A program made the translations under genes and the position numbers. A stretch of 64,000 nt of DNA from Lysobacter soyae (GTDB taxonomy: Bacteria; Pseudomonadota; Gammaproteobacteria; Xanthomonadales; Xanthomonadaceae), in NCBI RefSeq assembly GCF_019551435.1, contig NZ_CP080544.1, positions 1,178,001-1,242,000 of the forward strand, given 5' to 3'. Positions within the stretch are counted from its first letter, which is position 1. Every line of letters starts with the position of its first letter. Below the pieces are notes generated by a model. It was not told the origin of the DNA and searched no databases. It saw nothing but the letters and a program-made list of their open reading frames with translations. Shown here in pieces: positions 44,531-55,741 of the stretch.

Positions 44531-44995
44531 ATGACATATCGCGAAGGTCGTTTCTGGCAACCCGACGTCACCGTCGCGACCATCGTCGAACGCGATGGGC
44601 AGTACTTGATGGTGGAAGAAATGGCATCCGGGCGCTGTGTCATCAATCAACCTGCGGGGCATTTGGAGCCCGACGAAAGCTTGTGTGACGCGGCATTGCG
44701 CGAGACCCGCGAAGAGACCGGCTGGGATGTTCGCCTAACCGGTTTCGTGGGCGCCTATCAATGGAAGGCCACTGAAACCGGACGCCATTATTTGCGCTTC
44801 GCCTTTTTGGCGGAACCCGTTGCGCTGGTCGAATCACGCACACTCGATAAAGGGATTGTGCGTGCGACATGGATGAGCCCGGAGCAACTTCAGGCTGAAA
44901 TGCCGCGGCACCGTAGCCCGTTGGTTCAGAAGGTCATCGATGATGCGAGGGCCGGTCGCGTCCTGCCGCTCGACATGCTGGTGTTTGTGCCATGA
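44531..44995 (+). CDS. nudix hydrolase (NudJ-like)
   Basis: 154 residues. The nudix box is intact: [23 protein letters not shown] (pattern Gx5Ex7REUxEExGU), with N-terminal [20 protein letters not shown] and C-terminal [16 protein letters not shown] segments similar to NudJ/YmfB, a thiamine-pyrophosphate/nucleotide phosphatase. The start ATG at 44531 follows the divergent clpS. The 3' end overlaps the mnmA ATG by 4 nt, an arrangement also seen in E. coli nudJ-mnmA. Confidence 0.92.
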   Translation: MTYREGRFWQPDVTVATIVERDGQYLMVEEMASGRCVINQPAGHLEPDESLCDAALRETREETGWDVRLTGFVGAYQWKATETGRHYLRFAFLAEPVALVESRTLDKGIVRATWMSPEQLQAEMPRHRSPLVQKVIDDARAGRVLPLDMLVFVP

Positions 44996-46101
44996 GCGGA
45001 TCCGACGTCATTGTCGGCGTCTCAGGCGGTGTGGACTCCTCGGTTGCCGCGCTGCTCTTGCAGCGACAAGGCGTTTCGGTCGCCGGACTGTTCATGCAGA
45101 ACTGGGCCGATGACGGCAGCGGATTGTGTCGCGCGGAAGACGACCGAAAAGACGCGGTCGCTGTCTGCGGTCGATTGGGCATTCCCATTCACTTCCGGGA
45201 TTTCTCCAACGAGTACATGGAAGGCGTGTTCAAGCACTTCCTGTCGGAATATGCCGCCGGCCGAACCCCTAACCCGGATGTGCTGTGCAACCGCGAAGTG
45301 AAGTTCAAACATTTTCTGGACGCGGCGTTGGCCTTGGGGGCCTCTCGCATTGCCACCGGCCACTATGCCCGGGTGGTCCGCAACAACGGCCGGGCGCGGC
45401 TCGCGCGTGCCACGGATGCCAGCAAGGACCAATCCTATTTTTTGCATCAGTTGGGTGAGGCGCAATTGGATGCAACGCTCTTCCCATTGGGCGAGATCGA
45501 AAAAACTGAAGTCCGCGAGCTTGCCCGCGAAGCGGGATTGCCGACCGCCGCCAAAAAAGACTCCACGGGTATTTGCTTTATTGGTGAGCGCGATTTCCGT
45601 GACTTTCTATCCACCTATTTGCCCATGCAAGACGGGGAGATCAAAGATCCGTCCGGTGTCACGCTTGGCACACATCACGGTGTGTACTTCCATACCTTGG
45701 GACAACGCGGTGGCCTCCAGCTTGGCGGCGTCCGCGGTCGCGATCAGGCGCCTTGGTATGTCGTCGGCAAGGACGTGGCACGCAACATCCTCGTGGTGGA
45801 TCAAGGCCACGATTCGAAGTGGATGATGAGCAACGTCGTTGATACGGAAACCATGCATTGGATTGCCGGTGCGGCGCCAGCAACGACGTTCGAGTGCTTG
45901 GCGCAAACACGCTACCGCCAAGCCCCCCAAGCCTGCCGCGTTCAAGTGAACGACGATGGCACCGTGTGTGCGCGCTTCTTCGAACCGCAACGCGCCGTAA
46001 CGCCGGGACAATCGTTGGTTCTGTACGACAACGATATTTGTCTTGGGGGTGCCGTCATCGCGCGGATCGATGCGCCCGTTCCGGATGCGTTGGCAGTGTG
46101 A
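44992..46101 (+). CDS. mnmA: tRNA-specific 2-thiouridylase
   Basis: 369 residues. It uses persulfide sulfur to thiolate U34 of tRNA-Lys, -Glu and -Gln. The PP-loop is SGGVDSS (about 11-17), the two catalytic cysteines are in [12 protein letters not shown] and [12 protein letters not shown], and a C-terminal beta-barrel follows. Its start overlaps the nudix stop (ATGA), and hflD follows 49 nt downstream. Confidence 0.97.
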   Translation: MSGSDVIVGVSGGVDSSVAALLLQRQGVSVAGLFMQNWADDGSGLCRAEDDRKDAVAVCGRLGIPIHFRDFSNEYMEGVFKHFLSEYAAGRTPNPDVLCNREVKFKHFLDAALALGASRIATGHYARVVRNNGRARLARATDASKDQSYFLHQLGEAQLDATLFPLGEIEKTEVRELAREAGLPTAAKKDSTGICFIGERDFRDFLSTYLPMQDGEIKDPSGVTLGTHHGVYFHTLGQRGGLQLGGVRGRDQAPWYVVGKDVARNILVVDQGHDSKWMMSNVVDTETMHWIAGAAPATTFECLAQTRYRQAPQACRVQVNDDGTVCARFFEPQRAVTPGQSLVLYDNDICLGGAVIARIDAPVPDALAV

Positions 46102-46150
46102 CGGGTATCCTTGAGCGCAGTTTTTCAATTCAATTGGAGCGTTTCGCGGC

Positions 46151-46753
46151 ATGAGCATGGATTCACGCGTTCTGGCATTGGGTGGCTTGGCACAGGCGGT
46201 GCAGATCGTGCGCAAAATCGCCGACACGGGTCACTCCGATCACGCTGCCATGCGGACCTTGATGGGCAGCGTTTTTGCCATCGACGCGGCGAATGTCGAG
46301 TCCGTTTACGGCAATCGGCATGAGATACGACCCGGTTTGACCCGATTGCGTCAGCAACTCAGTGAAGGCAATACCGATCCGAATTTCACTCGCTTGGCCA
46401 TGGCAGTGATGGCGCTTGAGCGGACGTTTTCACGCAACCACGCCGTGATGGAAGATGTCCGTGAGGCCATCTTGGCGGTACCGCGACCGGCCAACGCCGA
46501 GGGATATGCGTCGCCCGAAGTGATCAAGGCTTTCGCCAGCATCTACGCCACCCATATCAGCCCGCTCAAGCCGCGCGTGATGGTGCAAGGCAATCCGCAC
46601 TACTTGGCGCAAGACCACGTCGTCGATGAAATCCGCGCGATCCTGCTCGCGGCCTTGCGCTCTGCCGTTCTGTGGCGGCAGTTGGGTGGGTCGACGCTGG
46701 ATTTCCTGTTCAAACGCCCGGCAATGGCCGCGGCTATTGCGGAAAAGCTCTGA
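46151..46753 (+). CDS. hflD: high-frequency lysogenization protein HflD homolog
   Basis: 200-residue, largely helical protein of the HflD/YcfC family, recognised by the start RVLALGGLAQAVQIVRKIADTG, the HEIRPGLTRLRQQL region and its place after mnmA. In E. coli it is a membrane-associated factor affecting lambda CII; its native role is unclear. In E. coli purB follows; here acnB lies beyond, in the opposite direction, with a terminator between. Confidence 0.92.
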   Translation: MSMDSRVLALGGLAQAVQIVRKIADTGHSDHAAMRTLMGSVFAIDAANVESVYGNRHEIRPGLTRLRQQLSEGNTDPNFTRLAMAVMALERTFSRNHAVMEDVREAILAVPRPANAEGYASPEVIKAFASIYATHISPLKPRVMVQGNPHYLAQDHVVDEIRAILLAALRSAVLWRQLGGSTLDFLFKRPAMAAAIAEKL

Positions 46754-46770
46754 TCCTACCCGCACGATGT

Positions 46771-46803
46771 AAAAAAAAGCCCGCCTTAAAGGCGGGCTTT
46801 TTT
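46771..46803. terminator. bidirectional terminator between hflD and acnB
   Basis: Stem AAAAAAGCCCGCC / GGCGGGCTTTTTT (46773-46785 with 46791-46803), a 5-nt loop and A and T runs on the two sides. It serves hflD on the plus strand and acnB on the minus strand. Confidence 0.95.
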
Positions 46804-46806
46804 GCA

Positions 46807-49401
46807 TCAGGCGGCTTTGACGCCGTCTGCGATAGCGCGGTATTCGGGCATCTGATCGAAGTTCATGTAACGGTAGATGGTGTCACCGCTTTCATTCACG
46901 ACGCCGATGTCCGCCAGGTATTCGGCGCGGGTGGGAATGCGACCCAGGCGTGAACAAATGGCGGCGAGTTCCGCAGAACCCAGATAGACATTGCTGTTCT
47001 TGCCCAGTCGGTTCGGGAAGTTGCGGGTGCTGGTGGACATCACTGTGGCACCTTCGCGCACCTGTGCTTGGTTGCCCATGCACAAGGAGCAGCCGGGCAT
47101 TTCCATGCGGGCACCGGCGGCACCGAAGGTACCGTAGTGGCCTTCATCGGTGAGCTGCTGGGCGTCCATTTTGGTCGGCGGCGCAACCCACAAACGAGTC
47201 GGGATATCACGCTTGCCTTCCAACAACTTCGCGGCGGCACGGAAATGGCCGATGTTGGTCATGCACGAACCGATGAACACTTCATCGATATTTGCGCCCG
47301 CCACATCGGACAGTGTTTTTGCATCATCCGGATCGTTCGGGCAGCAGACGATCGGCTCGACGATCTCATCCAAGTTGATCTCGATGGTCGCGGCGTATTC
47401 GGCATCACGGTCGGCTTCAAGCAATTGCGGGTTGTCGACCCACTGCTGCATTTTGTCGATGCGACGTTGCAAGGAACGTGCGTCCGAATAGCCTTCAGCG
47501 ATCATCCACTTCAGCAGCGTGATGTTGCTGTTGAGGTATTCAATGATCGGTGCTTGATCCAACTTCACGGTACACGCAGCAGCGGAACGTTCCGCGGATG
47601 CGTCAGCCAATTCAAACGCTTGCTCGATCTTCAAGGTCGGCAGACCTTCGATTTCCAGAATGCGGCCGGAGAAGATGTTTTTCTTGCCTTGCTTTTCCAC
47701 CGTCAACAGACCTTGCTTGATGGCGTAGAGCGGAATGGCATGCACGAGGTCACGCAGCGTGACGCCCGGTTGCATTTTGCCCGTGAAGCGGACCAACACA
47801 GACTCGGGCATATCCAAAGGCATCACACCCGTCGCCGCCGCGAAGGCAACCAAGCCCGAACCGGCGGGGAACGAAATGCCCACCGGGAAACGGGTATGCG
47901 AGTCACCGCCGGTGCCGACGGTGTCCGGCAGCAACATGCGGTTCAACCAGCTATGGATGATGCCGTCGCCCGGGCGCAACGAAATGCCGCCGCGCGTGCT
48001 GATGAAGTCCGGCAGCGTGTGGTGCGTTTTGACATCGACGGGCTTCGGATAAGCCGCTGTATGGCAGAACGACTGCATGACGAGATCGGCCGAGAAGCCG
48101 AGGCAGGCCAAATCTTTCAATTCATCACGGGTCATCGGACCGGTGGTGTCTTGCGAACCGACCGACGTCATACGCGGTTCGCAATAGGTACCCGGGCGAA
48201 CACCCGTGCCTTCCGGCAGACCGCAGGCGCGACCGACCATCTTCTGCGCCAACGTGAAGCCCTTGCCCGAATCGGCTTGTGCTTGCGGCAGGCGGAAGAG
48301 CGTTGAAGCCGGCAAACCCAAGGCTTCCCGTGCTTTGGCGGTGAGGCCGCGACCGATAATCAACGGAATGCGTCCGCCGGCCCGCACTTCGTCGAACAGG
48401 ACGTCGCTCTTGACCTGGAATTCGGCAATGACATTGCCGTCCTTCAAAGCCTTGCCTTCGTACGGTCGAAGTTCGATCACATCACCGAGGTTCATGTTCG
48501 ACACGTCGAGTTCGATCGGCAAGGCGCCGGCGTCTTCCATCGTGTTGTAGAAAATCGGTGCGATCTTCGAGCCCAGGCACACGCCGCCGAACCGCTTGTT
48601 CGGAATGAAAGGAATGTCTTCGCCCGTCCACCACAGCACCGAGTTGGTCGCGGACTTGCGTGAGGAACCCGTACCGACCACGTCACCGACGTAGGCGACC
48701 AAATGACCTTTTTCCTTCAGTTCCTGGATCAACGCAATCGGGCCGCGTTTGCCGTCTTCTTCGGGTACAAAAGGCGCGTTTTCGCGCTTGTTTTTGAGCA
48801 TGGCAAGGGCATGCAACGGGATGTCGGGGCGCGTGGTGGCATCGGGCGCAGGCGACAAATCGTCGGTGTTGGTTTCACCCGGCACCTTGAAAACCGTGAC
48901 CGTCATCGATTCAGGCACTTCCGGCTTGCTGGTGAACCATTCCGCATCCGCCCAGCTTTGCATCACGGCTTTGGCATGGGCGTTGCCCGCCTCGGCTTTG
49001 ACTTGCACGTCATGGAACGCGTCAAACATCAGCAAGGTGTGCTTGAGCGCATTCGCGGCGGTTTCGCCGACTTCGGCATCATCGAGGAGTTCGATGAGCG
49101 GATGGATGTTGTATCCGCCGAGCATCGTGCCCAACAGTTCGGTAGCGCGGGTACGGGAAATCAACGGCGTGCTTTCGCTGCCGTGCGCGATCGCCGCCAA
49201 GTAGGATGCTTTCACTTTCGCCGCGTCGTCAACACCTGCAGGCACACGATGGGTAATGAGTTCGACCAGCGCCTCACCCTCGCCCGCCGGCGAATTTTTG
49301 ATGAGCTCGACCAATTCCGCGGTCTGTTGGGCTGTCAAAGGCAGCGGCGGGATACCGAGCGCTGCGCGTTCGGCGACGTGTTGACGATAGGAGCTGAGCA
49401 T
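46807..49401 (-). CDS. acnB: bifunctional aconitate hydratase 2 / 2-methylisocitrate dehydratase
   Basis: 864-residue AcnB. A HEAT-like N-terminal domain ([22 protein letters not shown]) and the swivel domain precede the catalytic domains, the order unique to AcnB. The 4Fe-4S ligands are in [12 protein letters not shown] and [11 protein letters not shown]. It interconverts citrate and isocitrate, and may act in the methylcitrate cycle. It is divergent from acnA across 186 nt, so both aconitases could share control sites. Confidence 0.97.
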   Translation of the reverse strand: MLSSYRQHVAERAALGIPPLPLTAQQTAELVELIKNSPAGEGEALVELITHRVPAGVDDAAKVKASYLAAIAHGSESTPLISRTRATELLGTMLGGYNIHPLIELLDDAEVGETAANALKHTLLMFDAFHDVQVKAEAGNAHAKAVMQSWADAEWFTSKPEVPESMTVTVFKVPGETNTDDLSPAPDATTRPDIPLHALAMLKNKRENAPFVPEEDGKRGPIALIQELKEKGHLVAYVGDVVGTGSSRKSATNSVLWWTGEDIPFIPNKRFGGVCLGSKIAPIFYNTMEDAGALPIELDVSNMNLGDVIELRPYEGKALKDGNVIAEFQVKSDVLFDEVRAGGRIPLIIGRGLTAKAREALGLPASTLFRLPQAQADSGKGFTLAQKMVGRACGLPEGTGVRPGTYCEPRMTSVGSQDTTGPMTRDELKDLACLGFSADLVMQSFCHTAAYPKPVDVKTHHTLPDFISTRGGISLRPGDGIIHSWLNRMLLPDTVGTGGDSHTRFPVGISFPAGSGLVAFAAATGVMPLDMPESVLVRFTGKMQPGVTLRDLVHAIPLYAIKQGLLTVEKQGKKNIFSGRILEIEGLPTLKIEQAFELADASAERSAAACTVKLDQAPIIEYLNSNITLLKWMIAEGYSDARSLQRRIDKMQQWVDNPQLLEADRDAEYAATIEINLDEIVEPIVCCPNDPDDAKTLSDVAGANIDEVFIGSCMTNIGHFRAAAKLLEGKRDIPTRLWVAPPTKMDAQQLTDEGHYGTFGAAGARMEMPGCSLCMGNQAQVREGATVMSTSTRNFPNRLGKNSNVYLGSAELAAICSRLGRIPTRAEYLADIGVVNESGDTIYRYMNFDQMPEYRAIADGVKAA

Positions 49402-49587
49402 AGACTTTCCCTGCGTAATTGCCCCGCGAAAAGCGCGGCTGGCCAGCCGCCGATTGTAGCTGAATACGCACTTTCAAGCAAGTCGCGCGACCTCATAAAT
49501 CCCTTGAAAAACAAGGTCAAACGCGCTTCTCACACTTCCTGTATGGGCGCGGGTTCATACTCGGCTTTTGACTTGGGAGCCCTTTGG

Positions 49588-52344
49588 ATGGACAGCTTCA
49601 AGACGCAAACCCACCTGGAAGTGAACGGCAAGAAATACGCCTATCACAGCTTGCCGAAACTCGGCGAACGGTTTGACATCGCCCGGCTCCCCTATGCGAT
49701 GAAGATCCTTCTCGAGAATCTGCTGCGACATGAGGATGGTGGCGTCACTGTCGGCCCCGAACACATCGAGGCGGTGGCCAAGTGGGTGCCGTCCAAAGAG
49801 CCCGACACGGAAATCGCTTTCATGCCCGCCCGTGTTGTCCTGCAAGACTTCACCGGCGTCCCCTGTGTGGTGGATCTTGCCGCGATGCGCGATGCCGTGA
49901 CCAAACTCGGCGGCCGGCCCGAACAAATCAATCCGCAAATTCCCTCCGAATTGGTGATTGACCACTCGGTGCAGGTGGACGTTTACGGTCGCGCCGATGC
50001 CTTGGATTTGAACGCCAAGATCGAGTTCGACCGCAACAAAGAGCGATACAGCTTCCTGCGCTGGGGCCAAAAAGCGTTTACCGACTTCAAGGTGGTTCCC
50101 CCGGCGACGGGAATCGTCCACCAAGTCAATCTGGAACATCTGGCACGTGTGGTGATGGCCCGCGACATCGATAGTGAGTTGCACGCATTCCCGGACACGG
50201 TGTACGGCACTGACAGTCACACCACCATGATCAACGGGATCGGCGTGTTGGGCTGGGGTGTCGGCGGCATCGAGGCGGAAGCGGCCATGTTGGGGCAGCC
50301 GTCATCCATGCTGATTCCACAAGTCGTGGGCTTCAAGTTGACGGGCAAGTTGCCGGAAGGCGCCACCGCCCCCGACCTCGTCCTAACCGTCACGCAAATG
50401 CTGCGCGCACATGGTGTCGTCGGCAAGTTTGTCGAGTTTTTCGGCGATGGCCTGCAGCATCTTCCGCTTGCGGATCGCGCGACCATTGCCAACATGGCAC
50501 CGGAATACGGCGCCACTTGCGGCATCTTCCCCATTGATGCGGAAGCACTGAGCTACTTGCGTCTTTCCGGACGCGACGAAGCGCACATCGCTTTGGTCGA
50601 GGCTTACGCGAAAGCACAAGGCATGTGGCACAACGCGGACTCGCCGCAAGCGGAATACAGCAGTACCTTGATGCTCGACATGGCAACGGTGCTCCCCTCA
50701 CTGGCCGGCCCGAAGCGCCCGCAAGACCGTGTTCTGCTTAGCGACCTGAAAACCAACTACAACGAATGCGTGGGCCCGCTGACCGAGCATCGCAAAGTCA
50801 CCAACTCGGCCATCAAGCGAATGGACGCCGAGGGTGGCGATCAACCGCAGGCAGAGCGACTCGCGGCGAAACCCATTTCCCGAATCCAACTCACGGATGG
50901 CGAACACGAATTGAAAGACGGTTCGGTGGTGATCGCGGCCATCACCTCATGCACCAATACGTCGAACCCTGCCGTGATGTTGGGTGCTGGCCTGCTCGCG
51001 CGAAATGCGGCTGCCAAAGGGCTGAAGGCGGCGCCTTGGGTGAAGACTTCACTTGGCCCGGGTTCGCTGGTTGTGACCGATTACTTGCGCAAGGCAGGTG
51101 TACTGGACGATCTGGAAAAACTCGGTTTCTTTGTGGTCGGCTATGGCTGCACGACCTGCATCGGCAACTCGGGGCCGCTGCCCCAGGCCGTCAGCGCGGG
51201 TATCGCCGAGAATGATTTGGTGGTGGCGTCGGTGTTGTCGGGCAACCGCAACTTCGAAGGGCGCGTGCACCCCGAGGTGAAGATGAACTACCTGGCCTCG
51301 CCGCCACTGGTGGTTGCGTTTGCCATTGCCGGAACTGTCGATATCGACTTGAGCACCGAGCCGCTTGGCCACGGAAGCGATGGAAAGCCGGTGTATCTGC
51401 GCGACATCTGGCCGAGCAACAAGGAAATCGGCGATGTCATCGCGGCAACCATCGGTCCTGAAATGTTCAAGCAGAACTACGCCGATGTCTTCAAAGGGGA
51501 TAGCCGTTGGAATGAAGTCGCGTCGCCGGCAGGCGGAATTTTCGCTTGGGACGACAGTTCAACCTACATCAAGAATCCGCCCTACTTCGACGGCATGACC
51601 ATGGAAGTCGGCACCATTGATGATTTGGCCGGCGCACGCGTCATGGGCATTTTTGGTGATTCAATCACCACCGACCACATTTCACCCGCGGGCAATATCA
51701 AGAAAGATTCACCTGCCGGGCAATTCCTGATCGCGCGCGGTGTGCAACCTGCGGACTTCAACAGCTACGGCTCACGCCGCGGCAACGACGACGTGATGGT
51801 CCGCGGCACATTTGCCAACATCCGTATCAAGAATTTGATGATGGGCGGCGAAGAAGGCGGAAACACCCTGTATTTCGGCGCAAATCAAGCCGTCGGTGAA
51901 AAGCTGCCGATCTACGATGCGGCAATGAAGTACAAGGCTGACAACGTGCCTTTGGTGGTTTTTGCCGGAAAGGAATACGGCACAGGCTCTTCGCGTGACT
52001 GGGCCGCCAAAGGGACCAACTTGCTCGGCATCAAAGCAGTGATCGCCGAATCGTTCGAACGCATCCATCGCTCGAATTTGGTTGGCATGGGTGTATTGCC
52101 CTTGCAATTCAAAGCGGGTGAAAACGCACAGAGCCTGGGGCTCGATGGCAGTGAGACGATCGACATCTCGGGCTTGAAGAACGGCGAATCGAATACGGCC
52201 ACCGTTACCGCCACGCGAGCCGATGGCAGCCGGAAGTCTTTCGACGTCTCGGTGTTGCTGCTGACGCCGAAGGAAGTCGAGTACTTCAAGAACGGCGGGT
52301 TGCTTCAATACGTTTTGCGTCAACTCGCATCGAAATCCGTCTGA
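49588..52344 (+). CDS. acnA: aconitate hydratase A (rpfA-type)
   Basis: 918-residue IRP-type aconitase. The 4Fe-4S cluster ligands are in SCTNTSNPAVML and GYGCTTCIGNSGPL, with FGDSITTDHISPAGNI and KEYGTGSSRDWAAKGT at the active site. The correct start is the ATG at 49588 (MDSFKTQTHL), with GGGAG 8 nt upstream; an open frame extending several hundred codons further upstream is antisense to acnB and not part of the gene. In Xanthomonas this aconitase is RpfA, at one end of the rpf cluster. A terminator follows. Confidence 0.97.
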   Translation: MDSFKTQTHLEVNGKKYAYHSLPKLGERFDIARLPYAMKILLENLLRHEDGGVTVGPEHIEAVAKWVPSKEPDTEIAFMPARVVLQDFTGVPCVVDLAAMRDAVTKLGGRPEQINPQIPSELVIDHSVQVDVYGRADALDLNAKIEFDRNKERYSFLRWGQKAFTDFKVVPPATGIVHQVNLEHLARVVMARDIDSELHAFPDTVYGTDSHTTMINGIGVLGWGVGGIEAEAAMLGQPSSMLIPQVVGFKLTGKLPEGATAPDLVLTVTQMLRAHGVVGKFVEFFGDGLQHLPLADRATIANMAPEYGATCGIFPIDAEALSYLRLSGRDEAHIALVEAYAKAQGMWHNADSPQAEYSSTLMLDMATVLPSLAGPKRPQDRVLLSDLKTNYNECVGPLTEHRKVTNSAIKRMDAEGGDQPQAERLAAKPISRIQLTDGEHELKDGSVVIAAITSCTNTSNPAVMLGAGLLARNAAAKGLKAAPWVKTSLGPGSLVVTDYLRKAGVLDDLEKLGFFVVGYGCTTCIGNSGPLPQAVSAGIAENDLVVASVLSGNRNFEGRVHPEVKMNYLASPPLVVAFAIAGTVDIDLSTEPLGHGSDGKPVYLRDIWPSNKEIGDVIAATIGPEMFKQNYADVFKGDSRWNEVASPAGGIFAWDDSSTYIKNPPYFDGMTMEVGTIDDLAGARVMGIFGDSITTDHISPAGNIKKDSPAGQFLIARGVQPADFNSYGSRRGNDDVMVRGTFANIRIKNLMMGGEEGGNTLYFGANQAVGEKLPIYDAAMKYKADNVPLVVFAGKEYGTGSSRDWAAKGTNLLGIKAVIAESFERIHRSNLVGMGVLPLQFKAGENAQSLGLDGSETIDISGLKNGESNTATVTATRADGSRKSFDVSVLLLTPKEVEYFKNGGLLQYVLRQLASKSV

Positions 52345-52364
52345 TTGCATCGAAGAATCAAGTC

Positions 52365-52394
52365 GAAAACGGCGCATCCGGGTGCGCCGTTTTC
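52365..52394 (+). terminator. terminator after acnA
   Basis: 12-bp perfect stem GAAAACGGCGCA / TGCGCCGTTTTC with a 6-nt loop, 20 nt after the acnA stop. The T-run is short (TTTTC). The stem is nearly the same as that of the lpdA terminator. The rpfB-type gene 99 nt on therefore probably has its own promoter, which I could not identify. Confidence 0.85.
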
Positions 52395-52493
52395 ATATGC
52401 GGCAACGCACCATCGGCATCGCTTGCCGGAACCGCGCGAGCGTGGTCAAATCAATGAATCGTTGTTGAACGCACACTCTACGCAGGTGAATTG

Positions 52494-54158
52494 ATGAGCA
52501 TTGATCGTCCTTGGTTGCAGAACTATCCGGCGGACGTTCCGCACACGATCGATCCGGATAAGTACAGCTCGATCAATGAGATGGTCAACGCCGCCATTGC
52601 CAAGCACGGCGACAAGGAATGCTTCGAGTGCATGGGCAAAAGCCTCACCTACGCGGAGTTCGATCGCGAAGCGGACAAATTTGCTGCGTTCCTGCAAAAG
52701 ACCCTGGGATTGAAGAAAGGGGATCGGGTGGCGGTCATGATGCCGAACTGTCTCCAACAACCGATTGCCACTTTCGGGATCCTGCGTGCGGGTTTGACCG
52801 TGGTCAATGTCAATCCGCTGTACACGGCGCGCGAGCTCGAACATCAGATGAAGGATTCCGGCGCGGCCGCCATTGTCGTTGTCGACAATTTCGGTGCCGT
52901 CGTTTCCGAGGTGTTGGCAAACACTGCCATCAAGCACGTCATCACCACGGGCTTGGGCGATTTGCTCGGTTTCAAGGGTTTGATCGTCAATTTCGTGGTG
53001 AAGCACGTTAAGAAGATGGTGCCTGCCTTCCGCATTCCGGAGGCCATCCGCTTCAAAGATGCATTGGCAAAAGGTGCGGGGCAGTCGGTCGATCCGGTGC
53101 CGGTCGTCAACACGGACTTGGCCTTTCTTCAATACACCGGTGGCACCACCGGCGTCGCCAAGGGGGCAATGCTGACGCATCGCAACTTGATTTCCAACAT
53201 GCTGCAGGCGGGCGCCTGGGTCGCGCCGTATGCCGAAGTGGGCAAGGAAATCATCATCACGGCATTGCCGCTGTATCACATCTTCGCGTTGACCGCGAAC
53301 GGACTGGTGTTCTTCGAACTCGGTTCGAAGAACGTCTTGATCACCAATCCGCGAGACATGCCGGGCTTCGTCAAGGAATTGAAGAAGCACAAGTTCACCG
53401 CCCTCACAGGTGTGAACACGCTGTTCAACGGACTGCTCAATGCCAAGGATTTCGACACCGTCGACTTCTCGCACCTGCATTTGACCTTGGGCGGCGGTAT
53501 GGCCGTGCAACGCAGTGTGGCCGAACGTTGGAAACAGCTCACCGGCTGCACGCTGGCCGAGGCTTATGGACTGACCGAAACCTCGCCCGCCGTCTGCATC
53601 AATCCCTTGGACCTCAAGGAGTACAGCGGCTCGATTGGTCTGCCGGTACCTTCAACCGACATCTGCATCAAGGATGACGACGGCAACGTGCTGCCCAACG
53701 ACGGCGTGGCCGTTGGCGAGCTGTGCGTCAAAGGGCCCCAAGTCATGGCCGGTTACTGGCAGCGCCAAGACGAGACCGACAAAGTCATGGACGCGGATGG
53801 CTGGCTGCACACGGGCGATATCGCCCGTATCGAATCCAGTGGCTATGCGTACATCGTCGACCGCAAGAAGGACATGATCCTGGTGTCTGGCTTCAATGTG
53901 TATCCGAACGAGATCGAAGACGTTCTGGCGGCGATGCCCGGTATTGCCGAAGTCGCGGCCGTTGGCGCGCCGGATGAACGCTCAGGCGAAACCGTCAAGG
54001 TGGTCATCGTCAAAAAGGATCCGTCGCTGACCGCGGAGGACGTCAAAGCCTTCGCGAAAGACAAGCTGACCGGCTACAAGCGTCCGCACATTGTCGAGTT
54101 CCGCGACGAACTGCCGAAGACCAACGTGGGCAAGATTCTGCGCCGGGAGCTGCGCTGA
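52494..54158 (+). CDS. rpfB: long-chain fatty acid-CoA ligase (FadD/RpfB type)
   Basis: 554-residue ANL-superfamily acyl-CoA synthetase. The P-loop [18 protein letters not shown] lies near residue 215, with [19 protein letters not shown] and [21 protein letters not shown], and the catalytic lysine in [12 protein letters not shown]. It activates fatty acids; in Xanthomonas RpfB also removes the DSF quorum signal. The symbol rests on its position directly after acnA (rpfA). The ATG at 52494 follows AGGTGA. It ends 32 nt from the convergent lysS stop, where rpfF would be expected. Confidence 0.88.
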   Translation: MSIDRPWLQNYPADVPHTIDPDKYSSINEMVNAAIAKHGDKECFECMGKSLTYAEFDREADKFAAFLQKTLGLKKGDRVAVMMPNCLQQPIATFGILRAGLTVVNVNPLYTARELEHQMKDSGAAAIVVVDNFGAVVSEVLANTAIKHVITTGLGDLLGFKGLIVNFVVKHVKKMVPAFRIPEAIRFKDALAKGAGQSVDPVPVVNTDLAFLQYTGGTTGVAKGAMLTHRNLISNMLQAGAWVAPYAEVGKEIIITALPLYHIFALTANGLVFFELGSKNVLITNPRDMPGFVKELKKHKFTALTGVNTLFNGLLNAKDFDTVDFSHLHLTLGGGMAVQRSVAERWKQLTGCTLAEAYGLTETSPAVCINPLDLKEYSGSIGLPVPSTDICIKDDDGNVLPNDGVAVGELCVKGPQVMAGYWQRQDETDKVMDADGWLHTGDIARIESSGYAYIVDRKKDMILVSGFNVYPNEIEDVLAAMPGIAEVAAVGAPDERSGETVKVVIVKKDPSLTAEDVKAFAKDKLTGYKRPHIVEFRDELPKTNVGKILRRELR

Positions 54159-54190
54159 TCAATGCCTGACGCGCCCGATGGCACTGTGGT

Positions 54191-55699
54191 TCAGTGCTCC
54201 GGGCGCATATACGGGAACAGCAACACGTCCCGGATCGACGCGCGATCGGTCAACAACATCACCAGTCGGTCGATACCGATACCGAGACCGCCAGTCGGCG
54301 GCAAGCCGACTTCCAATGCGCGGATATAGTCCGCATCGAAATGCATCGCCTCATCGTCACCCGCGTCTTTGGCTTCGACCTGTGACTTGAATCGCGCGGC
54401 CTGGTCTTCCGGGTCATTGAGTTCGGAAAAGCCGTTGGCGATTTCTTTGCCGCCGATGAACAACTCGAACCGATCGGTGATGCCCGCTTCGGTATCGGAT
54501 TCGCGAGCGAGCGGTGACACTTCCACCGGATAATGGGTGATGAAGGTCGGTTGGATCAATCCGCCTTCCACGGTCTTCTCAAAAATTTCCAGCAGCAGCT
54601 TGCCCCAGCCATGGCCCGGTTTCACGCCAACTTTGAGGCGGGCGCAGTGCGCCGCCAATGCGTCGCGGTCGCGGCAATCCTCAACGCTGATTTCGGGATT
54701 CAATTCACGAACCGCTTCTTCCAATTTCCAACGGCGGAAAGGTTTGCCAAGATCAATCTCGCGGCCTTCCCAAGTCATGTTGGCGGTGCCCATGGCGTCG
54801 TTCGCGGCATGACGAATCAGGGCTTCGGTCAGATCCATCACCTCTTCGTAGCCCACATAGGCTTCGTAGAGTTCGAGCATGGTGAATTCGGGATTGTGTC
54901 GGGTGCTGACACCTTCGTTGCGGAAGTTCCGATTGATTTCGTACACCCGGTCGAAGCCACCCACCACCAAGCGCTTCAAATAAAGCTCGGGTGCCACGCG
55001 CAGGAACAAATCGAGATCCAGTGCGTTGTGGTGCGTGGTAAACGGCTTCGCCGTCGCGCCGCCGGCAATGTAATGCATCATCGGCGTTTCGACTTCCAGA
55101 AAACGACGCTCATCGAGCCAGCGACGCATCGACGCAATGATGCGCGAACGCGCGACGAACACATCACGCGATTCCGGAGTGACAATCAGATCCACATAGC
55201 GTTGACGATAGCGCTGCTCGACATCCGCCAGGCCATGCCACTTGTCGGGCAACGGACGAAGGGATTTGGTCAAGAGGCGCAGCGATTCGATCTTCACCGA
55301 CAGCTCACCGGTCTTGGTACGCATCAACGTCCCCTGCCCTGCAATGATGTCGCCGACATCCCAGGTCTTGAACGCGTCGTACGTATCGCCCAGGGTCGAG
55401 GACTGCAAGAACAATTGAATGCGCCCCGTGACGTCTTGAATCTGGGCGAATGCCGCTTTGCCCATGACACGCTTGGCCATCATGCGTCCGGCGATGGCGA
55501 CTTTGCGGCCCGTGGCTTCCAGCGCTTCACCCGTCCACTTTTCAGCGTCCGCATATTCGGACTGCAGATCACCGGCGTGTTCTTGACGACGGAAATCGTT
55601 CGGATAGGCAATGCCCTGACCGCGCAAGAGATTCAACTTGCCGCGACGCTCTGCGATCAGTGCGTTTTCGTCGAGGTGCTGTTCGGGTGTTTCGTTCAT
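54191..55699 (-). CDS. lysS: lysine-tRNA ligase (class II)
   Basis: 502 residues. An N-terminal OB-fold anticodon-binding domain (about 55-150) is followed by the class II core with motif 2 ([23 protein letters not shown]) and motif 3 ([16 protein letters not shown]). It charges tRNA-Lys. The start at 55699 is the ATG of MNETPEQHL. It lies 42 nt downstream of prfB, the usual prfB-lysS pair. Confidence 0.97.
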   Translation of the reverse strand: MNETPEQHLDENALIAERRGKLNLLRGQGIAYPNDFRRQEHAGDLQSEYADAEKWTGEALEATGRKVAIAGRMMAKRVMGKAAFAQIQDVTGRIQLFLQSSTLGDTYDAFKTWDVGDIIAGQGTLMRTKTGELSVKIESLRLLTKSLRPLPDKWHGLADVEQRYRQRYVDLIVTPESRDVFVARSRIIASMRRWLDERRFLEVETPMMHYIAGGATAKPFTTHHNALDLDLFLRVAPELYLKRLVVGGFDRVYEINRNFRNEGVSTRHNPEFTMLELYEAYVGYEEVMDLTEALIRHAANDAMGTANMTWEGREIDLGKPFRRWKLEEAVRELNPEISVEDCRDRDALAAHCARLKVGVKPGHGWGKLLLEIFEKTVEGGLIQPTFITHYPVEVSPLARESDTEAGITDRFELFIGGKEIANGFSELNDPEDQAARFKSQVEAKDAGDDEAMHFDADYIRALEVGLPPTGGLGIGIDRLVMLLTDRASIRDVLLFPYMRPEH

Positions 55700-55741
55700 G
55701 TTTGGCTTTCCAACGCGATGTTTCGGGGCTCGACGATCCAA

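Noticed and set aside
48703-49587. In-frame 5' extension of acnA by almost 300 codons
   Set aside because: The extension is antisense to acnB; AcnA proteins start at MDSFKTQTHL-like sequence, with a proper ribosome-binding site before 49588.
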